Below, one piece after another: positions 8,110 to 16,822 of a stretch of 64,000 nucleotides of DNA. Where the stretch lies: positions 496,001 to 560,000 of the forward strand of contig NZ_CP013704.1 of the NCBI RefSeq assembly GCF_001936255.1, written 5' to 3'. Made by a program: the position numbers and the translations under genes. Source of the DNA: Borrelia anserina Es. GTDB taxonomy: Bacteria > Spirochaetota > Spirochaetia > Borreliales > Borreliaceae. Below the pieces are notes generated by a model. That model saw only the letters and a program-made list of their open reading frames with translations. It made no database searches and had not been told where the DNA came from. Positions within the stretch are counted from its first letter, which is position 1; each line of letters begins with the position of its first letter.

Positions 8110-9141
8110 ATGTCTTTAGGAAAATTTTTGAAAGATTTTACTATACCTGATAGGATTGAGTTTTTAAGGGAAGAAGATGATGGTTCTTATGGAAAGTTTA
8201 TAATATATCCTTTTGAAAAAGGTTTTGGTGTTACTATTGGAAATACTTTAAGACGGGTTTTGTTATCTTCTATTGAAGGATATGCTATTTCTGCTATGAG
8301 AATTCAGTCTAATCAAGATGGATCTTTAAAGGTTGTTTCAAGTGAGTTTGATTTGATACCTGGTGTTGTAGAAGATACTCTTGAAGTAATCGCTAATATT
8401 AAAAATATTCATTTAAAGTTAGATGAGGGAGTTAACAGTACAACAATCAGTCTTTCTGTTAATGGGAAGGACACTAATGTTTTAAAGGCAGCTCATCTTG
8501 AGAGAGAAGGTGTTGAAGTTTTTAATAAAGATTTAGTTATTGCTACACTTTCAAGTGAAGCAAATTTGGATTTTGAATTTCAAATCGATTATGGTAGGGG
8601 ATATGTTTCTTCTGAACAGAATGCAAAGTATTTAGAAGAAGTTAATACCATTGCTCTTGATTCTATATTTTCTCCAATAGAGAAGGTGACTTATTCTGTT
8701 GAAGATACTAGAGTGGGGCAAAGGTCTGATTATGATAAGCTTGTTATGGAGCTTTGGACAACAGGTGTAATTAGTGCTAAGGATGCAATTAAAAAGGCGG
8801 CGTCTATAGTAAGGGAATTTTTGCTTCCATTGGTTAATTTTGAGGATAAAATTGTACATTCTGCTGATGATTCTGGAGTTAGGGAGTCTGATATACTTAG
8901 TATGAGTATTGAAAAGTTAAATTTATCTGTCAGATCTCTTAATTGTTTAACCAAGGAAAATGTTAAAACTTTAGGCGAGCTTATTAGCAAGAGCGCAGAG
9001 GAGCTTTCAAAAGCAAGAAACTTTGGGAAAAAGAGTTTAGAAGAAATAGTTGAAAGGCTCGGCTCTTATGGATTATTTTTAGGAATGTCTAAGGCAGAAG
9101 CTTTAAAAGTATTGAATAGAAACAATAAAATATCTCATTAG
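8110..9141 (+). CDS. rpoA: RNA polymerase alpha subunit
   Basis: Alpha dimerises to start RNA polymerase assembly, and its C-terminal domain touches UP elements and activators. AGAGGAG at 8097-8103 places the start at ATG 8110, not the TTG three bases earlier, giving 343 residues. The N-terminal domain carries EKGFGVTIGNTLRRVLLSS (about residues 36-54). The C-terminal domain with its helix-hairpin-helix runs from about residue 265 (LNLSVRSLNCLTKENVKTLG) to the end. Domain layout and length are normal. Confidence 0.98.
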   Translation: MSLGKFLKDFTIPDRIEFLREEDDGSYGKFIIYPFEKGFGVTIGNTLRRVLLSSIEGYAISAMRIQSNQDGSLKVVSSEFDLIPGVVEDTLEVIANIKNIHLKLDEGVNSTTISLSVNGKDTNVLKAAHLEREGVEVFNKDLVIATLSSEANLDFEFQIDYGRGYVSSEQNAKYLEEVNTIALDSIFSPIEKVTYSVEDTRVGQRSDYDKLVMELWTTGVISAKDAIKKAASIVREFLLPLVNFEDKIVHSADDSGVRESDILSMSIEKLNLSVRSLNCLTKENVKTLGELISKSAEELSKARNFGKKSLEEIVERLGSYGLFLGMSKAEALKVLNRNNKISH

Positions 9142-9159
9142 AAGGGAGACCATTTTTAT

Positions 9160-9531
9160 ATGAAGACTAAGGTAGGATTTAATCGGTTAGATAGAAAATC
9201 AAGTCATAGAAAGGCGCTTTTGAGAAATATGGTAATTTCTCTTTTTAGATATGAAAGAATAACTTCTACTAAGGCAAAATTGAGTGAAGTTAGAAGATTT
9301 GCTGAAAAGTTAATTACTAGGGCTAAAGTTGATAGTGTACATAATAGGAGAGAAGTGTCAAAATTTATACATGACAAATATATTCTTAATAAATTATTTA
9401 CTAAAATTTCCCCTATCTTTAAAGAGAGAAAGGGTGGTTATACTAAGGTTATTAAGCTAGGACAAAGGTATGGAGATGCAGCTGAGATGGCAATTCTTGA
9501 ACTAGTTGATAAAACCTTAGAAGAAAAGTAA
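9160..9531 (+). CDS. rplQ: 50S ribosomal protein L17
   Basis: L17 sits near the exit tunnel. The 123-residue product begins [20 protein letters not shown] and contains the usual helical block [20 protein letters not shown], then [14 protein letters not shown]. The end is shorter than in proteins with an acidic extension. AGAAGGGAGA at 9141-9150 is the ribosome site. It closes the ribosomal run; the next gene starts 78 bases later with no clear terminator between. Confidence 0.98.
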   Translation: MKTKVGFNRLDRKSSHRKALLRNMVISLFRYERITSTKAKLSEVRRFAEKLITRAKVDSVHNRREVSKFIHDKYILNKLFTKISPIFKERKGGYTKVIKLGQRYGDAAEMAILELVDKTLEEK

Positions 9532-9592
9532 CGGTCTTACATATTAAATATTTACTTCTAAGAGAGTTATATTTAATTAGTTTGGTAGAATA

Positions 9593-9601
9593 GGGGGGGG
9601 G
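9593..9601 (+). repeat. Nine-G homopolymer at the rny ribosome site
   Basis: Nine consecutive G residues lie eight bases before the rny ATG, where a Shine-Dalgarno sequence would be. A possible -10 hexamer TAGAAT (9586-9591) directly precedes the run. In such an AT-rich chromosome a G9 run is conspicuous. Slippage here would alter spacing between any -10 box, the ribosome site and the start codon. Confidence 0.85.
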
Positions 9602-9609
9602 TAAGTTAT

Positions 9610-11151
9610 ATGTCATATATTACTTTTTCTTCTATTCTTGTTGGTATCTTAGGTGTTATATTAGGTTTTATAATAAGAGTTATTTTAGGTAGATTTTCTT
9701 TATTAAGTTTAGATAGAAAGCTAAAAGAAGTACAAGAAGAGTCAATCTTAGAGATAGAAAATGAAAGAAAACGAGTTATTTCACATGCAAAAGCTCAAAT
9801 GCTTAGAGAGAAGAACCAGCAGGATAGGGAATTAAGAGAACGAAAAAATGAGGTTTTTAATTTAGAAAGAAGATTATTACAAAGAGAAGAGACTCTAGAT
9901 AAGAGGATATCAGCTCTTGATAAGCAGCAAAGTAGAATTGATTTTAAGCTTAAAGAGTTGGAGCAAAAAGAAAAAATAATACGAGATAAGGAATTATCTC
10001 TTGTTAAAAAATTAGAAAATATTGCCGGTCTTACAAACGAAGAGGCAAGAAAGATTGTGATTGAAAAGGTTGAGAATGAAGTTAAAAGGGATGCTCAAAT
10101 AATTATTAATAAAAGTGAGCAAGAGGCTCAGCTTTTGGCAGATAAGTTAGCAAAGGAAATATTAGTCTCTACTATGCAACGCATAGTGACAGAGGTTAGC
10201 TCTGAATTTACAGTTACTTCTGTTGAACTGCCTAATGATGAGATGAAAGGTAGGATCATCGGTAAAGAAGGGCGTAATATTAGGGTTCTTGAAACATTAA
10301 TAGGTGCAGATATTATTATTGATGACACTCCTGAGGCTGTTGTTATATCTTGTTTTGATCCAGTAAGAAAAGAGATAGCGAGAAGGACCCTTGAGAGGCT
10401 TGTTGCAGATGGGAGAATTCATCCTGCAAGAATTGAGGAGATTGTTTATAGCGTTACTAATGAGATTAATAATATTATTCTTGAAGAAGGTGAGAAAGCA
10501 GTATTTGATTTAAATATACATGGATTTGATAAAAGGCTTATTAGAGGCCTTGGAAGACTTTATTTTAGAAGCAGTTATGGTCAAAATGTTCTAAGTCACT
10601 CAAAAGAAACAGCAATAATCGGAGAAATTTTGGCTAAAGAGATGAAGCTGGATTCTATTGTTGTCAAAAGGGCATGTCTTTTGCATGATATTGGAAAGGG
10701 GATGGAAAGTATTTCTGAGAATAGTGAGGGCCATGCTATTACAGGTGCTGAACTTGCTCAAAGTTGTGGAGAGAGTGATATTGTTGTCAATGCTATTGCT
10801 TCACATCATAATGAAATAAAGCCAGAAAGTTTAGAGGCTATTGTTGTTCAGGTTGCTGATGCTATTTCTGCATCTCGTCCTGGTGCAAGACGTGAGAGTT
10901 TAAATAATTATATAAGTAGGCTTAAGAGACTTGAAGAGATTGCATATGGATTTGAGGGTGTTCAGAAGTGTTATGCAATCCAGGCAGGACGTGAAGTTAG
11001 GATTATTGTTGACAATTTATTGGTTAATGATGAGAAAGCTACTATGCTTGCAAGAGATATTGCCAAAAAAATAGAAGCTGAAGTAAGGTATCCTGGTAAA
11101 ATAAAAGTTACTATTATTCGTGAGACTAGAGTTATTGAGTATGCAAGATAG
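9610..11151 (+). CDS. rny: Ribonuclease Y
   Basis: RNase Y is the membrane-anchored endoribonuclease that starts mRNA decay. The 513-residue product has an N-terminal membrane helix (about residues 5-27), a long charged coiled coil to about residue 190, a KH domain (GRIIGKEGRNIRVLETLIGAD split around residues 213-233), and a C-terminal HD domain with the catalytic His-Asp pair in LLHDIGKGM near residues 358-366 and ASHHNEIKPES near 398. Length is normal. Position after the ribosomal operon with a ymdB-like gene behind it matches other rny loci. Confidence 0.96.
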   Translation: MSYITFSSILVGILGVILGFIIRVILGRFSLLSLDRKLKEVQEESILEIENERKRVISHAKAQMLREKNQQDRELRERKNEVFNLERRLLQREETLDKRISALDKQQSRIDFKLKELEQKEKIIRDKELSLVKKLENIAGLTNEEARKIVIEKVENEVKRDAQIIINKSEQEAQLLADKLAKEILVSTMQRIVTEVSSEFTVTSVELPNDEMKGRIIGKEGRNIRVLETLIGADIIIDDTPEAVVISCFDPVRKEIARRTLERLVADGRIHPARIEEIVYSVTNEINNIILEEGEKAVFDLNIHGFDKRLIRGLGRLYFRSSYGQNVLSHSKETAIIGEILAKEMKLDSIVVKRACLLHDIGKGMESISENSEGHAITGAELAQSCGESDIVVNAIASHHNEIKPESLEAIVVQVADAISASRPGARRESLNNYISRLKRLEEIAYGFEGVQKCYAIQAGREVRIIVDNLLVNDEKATMLARDIAKKIEAEVRYPGKIKVTIIRETRVIEYAR

Positions 11152-11932
11152 TAATGTTATTAGATCTTTAATAATTGGCGATGTAATAGGTGAAGGAGGA
11201 CTTAAAAAGATTTTTTTTAATCTTAAGAGTCTTCAAGAGAAATATAATATAGATTTGACAATTGTTAACGGAGAAAATTCTTCGAGTGGTTTTGGGATTA
11301 CTCCAGAAATAGCAGAAAATCTTTTTAGAGCAGGTGTGAATGTTATTACTACAGGTAATCATGTTTATTCTGATCATAGTATAAAAGAATATTTAGATCG
11401 GCAGGAGTATATTTTAAGGCCAAATAATTTCTCAGATTTGCTTGAAGGGCATGGGTATTGTATTTTAAATGTCAAGAGTGAAAAGGTTGCTGTTGTAAAT
11501 ATTCAGGGATTTTTAGGGATGACTTTTATTGTTAAAAATCCTTTTGAAAATATAAAAAAAGTTGTAAATATGATTAAGAATAAGGTTAAGACTATTTTTG
11601 TTGATTTTCATGCTGAGAGTAATTATGAGAAAGAAAGTTTTGGATATTTTCTGGATGGATTGGTAACTGGAGTTGTTGGTACTCATACGCATGTAATGAC
11701 ACAAGATGAGAGAATTCTAGATAAAGGGACTGCTTATATTAGTGATCTTGGGATGACTGGTAGTTTGGATTCTGTAATAGGATTTAATCCTGAAATTTCT
11801 CTTAAAGGATTACTTGAATACGTAGCTTTACGAACAGAAACTGTTGAAGAGAATGTGATTATACAGGGAGTTGTTATTACTTCACATTTAAAGACGGGGC
11901 GTGCTCTGAAAATTGAAAGAATACAGAAATAG
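11141..11932 (+). CDS. YmdB-family metallophosphoesterase
   Basis: Proteins of this family hydrolyse 2',3'-cyclic nucleotides and, in Bacillus, act with RNase Y on biofilm and motility switching. The product is about 263 residues, the usual length, with LIIGDVIGEGG at the N terminus, NGENSSSGFGI near residue 37, TGNHVYSDHSI near 67 and GVVGTHTHVMTQDERIL around 175-190, which hold the metal ligands. I chose ATG 11141, which overlaps rny by 11 bases; GTG 11120 is possible. Neither has a strong ribosome site, suggesting coupling to rny. Confidence 0.9.
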   Translation: MQDSNVIRSLIIGDVIGEGGLKKIFFNLKSLQEKYNIDLTIVNGENSSSGFGITPEIAENLFRAGVNVITTGNHVYSDHSIKEYLDRQEYILRPNNFSDLLEGHGYCILNVKSEKVAVVNIQGFLGMTFIVKNPFENIKKVVNMIKNKVKTIFVDFHAESNYEKESFGYFLDGLVTGVVGTHTHVMTQDERILDKGTAYISDLGMTGSLDSVIGFNPEISLKGLLEYVALRTETVEENVIIQGVVITSHLKTGRALKIERIQK

Positions 11933-12704
11933 TTTGTTAAATGTGCTTTGTAAAAAATATCCAAGACTTACAAGAGAAGAATTGAGAATTCTAGTTTTGA
12001 CTGGCAGAGTGTATGTTAATTCTCATAAAGAAAGAAACCCTAAAGTTTTGCTATTGAAAAATAGTAAGATAGGCTTATTAGAGGGCAAGTCTAGACAATT
12101 TGTTTCAAGAGGAGGAAATAAACTTTTTGAATCTTTAAAGACATTTAAAATTACAGTTGAAGATAAAATCTGCATTGATGTTGGTGCTTCAACAGGTGGG
12201 TTTACTGATTGTCTTTTGCAAGAAGGTTCAAAGTTGGTTTATTCAGTTGATGTTGGATTTAATCAACTTGCTTATAAACTAAGAGTTAATCCAAGGGTTA
12301 GAGTTTTTGAAAAGACTAATATTTTTGATATTAAACAATTTGACATACAGCCTAATTTAGCTGTTATTGATGTCTCTTTTAGGTCTGTAATAAATATATG
12401 TGCAGAGTTAATTGATAGACTTTCCGATAAGCTTATCGTTGCTCTTATTAAACCTCAATTTGAGCTTAAGGGATTAGGTTTGGATATAAAGCATTTTAAT
12501 GGTGTAGTTGAAAATAGATATTTAGGTAAAATATTGGATAAGTTAATTAGAAGGTTTTATGATAATAATTTACAGATTAAAAATGTTTTAAAACTTACAA
12601 CCAAAGGACGGAAGGGAAATCAAGAATTTATGTTTTTAGTTGTCAAAGATAGTGGAGTAAATCTTAAACAATCTCTTGCACTTCTTAGAGACATTAATTT
12701 TTAA
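11913..12704 (+). CDS. tlyA: TlyA-family rRNA 2'-O-methyltransferase (called hemolysin)
   Basis: TlyA proteins 2'-O-methylate rRNA; the hemolysin name is historical. The product is about 263 residues with an N-terminal S4 RNA-binding domain (TREELRILVLTGRVYVN, about residues 19-35), QFVSRGGNKLFESL as linker, and an FtsJ-like methyltransferase with SAM loop DVGASTGGFTDCLLQEG near residues 89-105 and the VALIKPQFELKG motif near 177. The start is uncertain: TTG 11913 overlaps the ymdB-like gene by 20 bases, and TTG 11934 or GTG 11943 are alternatives. The TAA stop shares the bases TTAA with the convergent gene's stop. Confidence 0.92.
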   Translation: MKEYRNSLLNVLCKKYPRLTREELRILVLTGRVYVNSHKERNPKVLLLKNSKIGLLEGKSRQFVSRGGNKLFESLKTFKITVEDKICIDVGASTGGFTDCLLQEGSKLVYSVDVGFNQLAYKLRVNPRVRVFEKTNIFDIKQFDIQPNLAVIDVSFRSVINICAELIDRLSDKLIVALIKPQFELKGLGLDIKHFNGVVENRYLGKILDKLIRRFYDNNLQIKNVLKLTTKGRKGNQEFMFLVVKDSGVNLKQSLALLRDINF

Positions 12705-13471
12705 TATTTTGTGAGTTTTTTGCTATCTAGAATTCCTGAAAAGTTCAAATTTAAATCTTCAAGTATTATTGGATTGTTTTCAATTTTTAAAGTTATTCCA
12801 TTGATGCCTTGAATTTCAAGACATGTTAAAGTAATTTGTTTCATTTGGTTGATTATTCCTTCTATTCCGAAACTATTTTCGTAAAACTCTTTAGACAAAT
12901 TTATGTGAGCAATTCCGTCATTTACTATTAAGTTTAATATTTTGGTATTGATGGGAATGAGACTTAAAAAATTATTTTTAAGTTCATATTCATTTGGACC
13001 ATTGATTAGTGCTTTTAATGTTTCTTCAAGGATATTTTCATCATATTGAATAGTTCTCTTAGTTCCTTGTTTTAAAAAATGTCCCTCAGCTGTGACTTTG
13101 ATAAAATATAGCTTAACCTCTTTTTTGTTTTTTAAATGTTTTTGTTCTTGATGTTTGAATTCTTCTTCGATTTTTTGTATTTCAGGTGGTTTAATTAAAA
13201 ATTTTTCATTACTGAGTATTTTAAAAGTTTCACTTTTTGTATTGTCTAATTTTGTTTCTATCTTTTTAGGTTTTGATTGGTTAAACTCAAAATTGTTATT
13301 GTTGTCAATTTGTTCATTAAATATATTTCTAATTATTGAATTTTGAATTATTATTAATAAGCACAGTCCTGTTAGGAATATTGCAAATAGTACTAGGAAT
13401 ATATCTATTTGATTGAAATTGTTTTTCTTGCGCTTACTGTTACCTTTTTTCCTTATCAATTGGACATCCAT
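12701..13471 (-). CDS. Membrane-anchored GerMN-domain protein
   Basis: The 256-residue product has a basic N terminus, one membrane helix at about residues 23-45, a Lys/Glu/Asn-rich linker to about residue 115, and a C-terminal GerMN fold: LYFIKVTAEGHFLKQGTKR, then LEETLKALINGPNEYE, NDGIAHINLSKEFYEN and GINQ-like end. GerMN domains occur in spore germination proteins and in various envelope proteins of non-sporing bacteria; the ligand is unknown. The domain would face the periplasm. It reads against its neighbours, is divergent from der, and meets tlyA tail to tail. Confidence 0.8.
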   Translation of the reverse strand: MDVQLIRKKGNSKRKKNNFNQIDIFLVLFAIFLTGLCLLIIIQNSIIRNIFNEQIDNNNNFEFNQSKPKKIETKLDNTKSETFKILSNEKFLIKPPEIQKIEEEFKHQEQKHLKNKKEVKLYFIKVTAEGHFLKQGTKRTIQYDENILEETLKALINGPNEYELKNNFLSLIPINTKILNLIVNDGIAHINLSKEFYENSFGIEGIINQMKQITLTCLEIQGINGITLKIENNPIILEDLNLNFSGILDSKKLTKY

Positions 13472-13496
13472 TTATAATTGGCATAAAGCTTAACAT

Positions 13497-13526
13497 TTGA
13501 TATTATAATAAAAATATATATATAAA
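13497..13526 (+). promoter_or_regulatory. Promoter for der
   Basis: TTGATA at 13497-13502 is followed after 16 to 18 bases by TATATA/TATAAA (13519-13526). The 73-base gap between divergent genes also holds a TATAAT on the minus strand (13502-13507) suited to the GerMN gene, so the two promoters would overlap. Confidence 0.5.
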
Positions 13527-13544
13527 AGAAGAGGCAGGTTAGCT

Positions 13545-14861
13545 TTGATTGATTTCGGAGTTCAAAATTATAAAAGTGTACTTATTGCTGGCAGGCCAAA
13601 TGTTGGAAAGTCGACTTTGTTTAATAGGCTTTTAAACTCGAATAGAAGTATTACTGATAAAAGTTATGGAGTTACTAGAGATTTAATAAAAGAAGTTTGT
13701 ACAGTAGATTTTTATAGGTTTTATTTGATTGATGCTGGTGGATTTACCCTTCTAAGGGATGAACTTAGCAGATCTGTGGTTAATAAAGTTATGAGCTTGC
13801 TTGATAGCATTGATTTAATCTTACTTGTTTTAGATGTAAATGAAATTTTATCAGAAGATTATGAGCTTATTGAGAGGTTAAGAAAATACAGTGATAAGAT
13901 AGTTTTGGTATTAAATAAAATAGATAGTCACCATAAGGAAGCTTTAACTTACGAGTTTCAGAAGTTGGGCTTTAAAAAGAGCTTTTTAGTTAGTGCAACT
14001 CATGGAAAGGGAATTAGTAGCTTAAGAACTTTTTTGAAAAACTCAGTAGGCAAATTAGTCAATGATGATAATATTGATGTTAAGATCGGTATTATAGGGA
14101 AACCGAACTCAGGCAAATCTACTCTTGTTAATTCTCTGGCAGGACATGAAGTTTCAATTGTGTCCCCAGTAGCTGGAACCACAAGGGATTTTATTAAAGC
14201 AAGATTTCGTAAGTATGGTAAGACATTTGAGCTTATTGATACAGCTGGAATAAGACGGAGGTCAAGAGTAAATGAACTTATTGAACATTATTCTGTAAGT
14301 AAGGCTTTAAGAGTAGTTGATATGGTAGATATTATCTTTTTACTTGTTGATGTTAAGGAAGACTTAACAGCTCAAGATAAAAAGATTGCTCATTATGCGA
14401 CTAAACGAGGTAAAGGAATTATTATTGTGTTTACCAAGTGGGATCTTGTAAGGTCAGAGAGTGATTATTTTAAAGCTTTAAAGAGTCGTGTTAAGTTCTT
14501 TTTCCCAGTTTTAAGTTTTGCTCCTATATTAAGAATATCCGTTCATAAAAAAGTGGGATTAGACAATCTTTTTAAAGAAGCAATTAAATTAAAGAAACAA
14601 CTTGAACTTAAGATAAATACTTCCGATTTGAATAAGATGTTAAGTTTATGGATTAAAGATTACCATTTGAATGCTTTATGTAAAGTGAAATATATAACCC
14701 AAGTTAATGTTAATCCTGTTAAGTTTATTTTATTTGCAAATAAAGTAACTAATTTCCCGAATTCTTATTATAATTATTTAGTAAATAATATTCGTAAGAT
14801 TGGTTATTACAATATTCCAATTTTAATAGAATTAAGAGACAAGACAAGAGACTTAAGGTGA
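13545..14861 (+). CDS. der: Ribosome assembly GTPase Der (EngA)
   Basis: Der is the double GTPase needed for 50S maturation. The 438-residue product starts at TTG with GAGGCAGG upstream. First GTPase: GRPNVGKST (about residues 16-24), DAGG near 66, NKID near 125. Second: GKPNSGKST (about 185-193), DTAGIRRR near 231 and TKWD near 296. A KH-like domain fills the last 80 or so residues. Normal length. Its stop overlaps the GTG start of the next gene. Confidence 0.97.
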   Translation: MIDFGVQNYKSVLIAGRPNVGKSTLFNRLLNSNRSITDKSYGVTRDLIKEVCTVDFYRFYLIDAGGFTLLRDELSRSVVNKVMSLLDSIDLILLVLDVNEILSEDYELIERLRKYSDKIVLVLNKIDSHHKEALTYEFQKLGFKKSFLVSATHGKGISSLRTFLKNSVGKLVNDDNIDVKIGIIGKPNSGKSTLVNSLAGHEVSIVSPVAGTTRDFIKARFRKYGKTFELIDTAGIRRRSRVNELIEHYSVSKALRVVDMVDIIFLLVDVKEDLTAQDKKIAHYATKRGKGIIIVFTKWDLVRSESDYFKALKSRVKFFFPVLSFAPILRISVHKKVGLDNLFKEAIKLKKQLELKINTSDLNKMLSLWIKDYHLNALCKVKYITQVNVNPVKFILFANKVTNFPNSYYNYLVNNIRKIGYYNIPILIELRDKTRDLR

Positions 14862-16111
14862 AATACATATTTTTATTTTTGATAGTTGGCAATCTAAATC
14901 TCTTCGCGTTTGATAATTTTTTTTATGATTTTAGTGTCCGTTCAAATTATGCAAAGTATTTTAATTCAAGTAGCACTACTTTTAAGATAAAATCTCAAAA
15001 ATATTATATTGGAGACAAGTTTTATGTTGAAGTATCAAGTTCAAGATTAGGAGATTATGCTTATTATGCTTTTTTTAATCGGAAAGATGGCGCGTCTTAC
15101 ATTCTTCCAGGTTCTTACGTAATTAAGGTTGGGAGATATGGTATTGAACAGGTAAAAATATTTTTTCTAAATAGAGCAGATACTTTTATTAGAATAAAAG
15201 CCGGTGATGTTTATTCTAGTGCTGACTTTTATTTAATCAATACTTTAATTCATAGAGATATTAAATTGCCTTTTAAAATTAGCGACATTGCTACTGGCTC
15301 TTTTTTGGAAATAGCTAAGTATATTAGTGATTTTATTGATTTGGAACTTTTTATTCCTAAATATCTTGAGGCTTATGATAATGTTTCTAATATGATTAAC
15401 AGCCTGAGAGAATTTTTAAAGCTTTCTTCTTTAGTGTTTGAAGTGAATGATGGAGCAATGAATGAACTGGGTGAAATGGTGTATATTAAGACTGGTGAGC
15501 CTCAAAGAGGGCCTATTGGATTTAATTGTTCTGGATTTGGTAAGTGGATAGCAGATTCAATTTATAAGGCAATTACAGGTAAGCTTTTGAAGATAGAGGA
15601 TCTTAAGGTTAAGCATATTGGGATTCGAGGTAATAGTTTTACGGAATACTATGAATTTAGTAGAGATCTATTTTTTGGACTTGACTGGACTCGTAATATT
15701 GCCTATAAACTGAAAAATATTAATGCTAATCTGGATTTATCTAGGGTTAAGGATTTGGATGTAAATAATATTGATTTTCTTAAATATATTGAAAATCGTG
15801 GATATAAGATTGATAATTTAGAGTTTATTTTATATTATTTAGCTGTAAAGGAGCCTGGTCATATGTATTTTGGCTCTGTTAATACAACAATTAATGGGTT
15901 TCCAGGAAAAATTTTTCATAGACATGTTGTTGTGTTATTTCCATTTATTGATAGAGAATCTGTTTTTAGAGTATCTTTAATGGAAGTTAATAGTGAAACT
16001 TCAATTAAATCACTTAGAGGTAGATATTCAAATTCATATATTCATTTAGTTAGGGCCAAAGTTCCAAAGAATATATCTATAGTTCCAATACCAAAAAGGA
16101 TAAATAATTAG
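14858..16111 (+). CDS. Exported protein with NlpC/P60-like Cys motif, unknown function
   Basis: The 417-residue product starts at GTG overlapping the der stop and has a cleavable-looking signal peptide (MKYIFLFLIVGNLNLFA). Residues about 40-125 look like a beta-rich domain. In the C-terminal half, FNCSGFGKWIAD puts Cys224 at the start of a helix, as in the D-C-S-G motif of NlpC/P60 cell-wall peptidases, and HRHVVVLFPF gives His354 and His356 before a beta strand, where the catalytic His would be. This suggests a periplasmic cysteine peptidase or amidase. It is my inference; the family is otherwise unrecognised. The HAD gene follows after five bases. Confidence 0.65.
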   Translation: MKYIFLFLIVGNLNLFAFDNFFYDFSVRSNYAKYFNSSSTTFKIKSQKYYIGDKFYVEVSSSRLGDYAYYAFFNRKDGASYILPGSYVIKVGRYGIEQVKIFFLNRADTFIRIKAGDVYSSADFYLINTLIHRDIKLPFKISDIATGSFLEIAKYISDFIDLELFIPKYLEAYDNVSNMINSLREFLKLSSLVFEVNDGAMNELGEMVYIKTGEPQRGPIGFNCSGFGKWIADSIYKAITGKLLKIEDLKVKHIGIRGNSFTEYYEFSRDLFFGLDWTRNIAYKLKNINANLDLSRVKDLDVNNIDFLKYIENRGYKIDNLEFILYYLAVKEPGHMYFGSVNTTINGFPGKIFHRHVVVLFPFIDRESVFRVSLMEVNSETSIKSLRGRYSNSYIHLVRAKVPKNISIVPIPKRINN

Positions 16112-16116
16112 ATATT

Positions 16117-16803
16117 ATGATAAAGGCTGTAGTGTTTGATCTTGATGGAACTCTTTATCCTGAAATTAGTATTAATTTAATAATGTTGCCTGAATTTTTA
16201 AAGAATATTAAATTTTTTTTAGCTTTTAAAAAGGTAAGAAAGGAAATAAGAGTTTTACAAAGCGGAAAAATTATTCCTTCTAATAGAGACGAGTTGATGT
16301 CTGTGCAAGTTACAATGCTTGCTGATTATCTAAGATATAATAAGAATAGGTGTGAATTTTTATTAAATAAAATATATTATGGTGAATCTTTTAGTAATAA
16401 GTTTAAAAATCTCAAACCTTATGTTGGTGTTCATGATTTGATTTATTTTCTTAAATCTAAGGGAATAAAATTGGGGGTTATGTCAGATTTTCCGATTGCA
16501 GCTCGTTTGAGTAATTTATTAGGTATTGAGGATAATTTTTGGGATGTTCTTTATTCATCAGAGGAGACAGGTTACTTAAAACCAAACAAAATAGCTTTTT
16601 CAAGGATTATGGATGAATTGGGTATAAATAGTAATCATATTTTATATGTCGGTAATTCTTATGAATATGATATTTTAGGTGCCAGTGATGCATGTATGAG
16701 AACAGCTTATTTTTCTAGGAGAAGGTTGCTTAAGAATGTAAGGTGTGATTTTATCTTTAGTGATTATAAAGACTTGCAAAGATATATTCTTTTAAATATG
16801 TAA
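16117..16803 (+). CDS. HAD-family hydrolase
   Basis: The 228-residue product has the HAD motifs in order: VVFDLDGTLYPE (about residues 5-16) with the nucleophile Asp, GVMSDFP near 124 (motif II Ser/Asp), a Lys in YLKPNKIAF near 154 (motif III), and LYVGNSYEYDILGA near 177 (motif IV). A helical cap lies between motifs I and II. The substrate cannot be told; phosphoglycolate-phosphatase-like enzymes are the nearest type. Five bases separate it from the gene upstream and the giant coiled-coil gene follows at once. Confidence 0.88.
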   Translation: MIKAVVFDLDGTLYPEISINLIMLPEFLKNIKFFLAFKKVRKEIRVLQSGKIIPSNRDELMSVQVTMLADYLRYNKNRCEFLLNKIYYGESFSNKFKNLKPYVGVHDLIYFLKSKGIKLGVMSDFPIAARLSNLLGIEDNFWDVLYSSEETGYLKPNKIAFSRIMDELGINSNHILYVGNSYEYDILGASDACMRTAYFSRRRLLKNVRCDFIFSDYKDLQRYILLNM

Positions 16804-16822
16804 CGTGTGGGTAAAATATTTT

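Noticed and set aside
12701-12704. Stops of tlyA and the GerMN gene sharing TTAA
   Set aside because: A neat overlap, but TTAA is its own complement and convergent genes often end this way; no function inferred.
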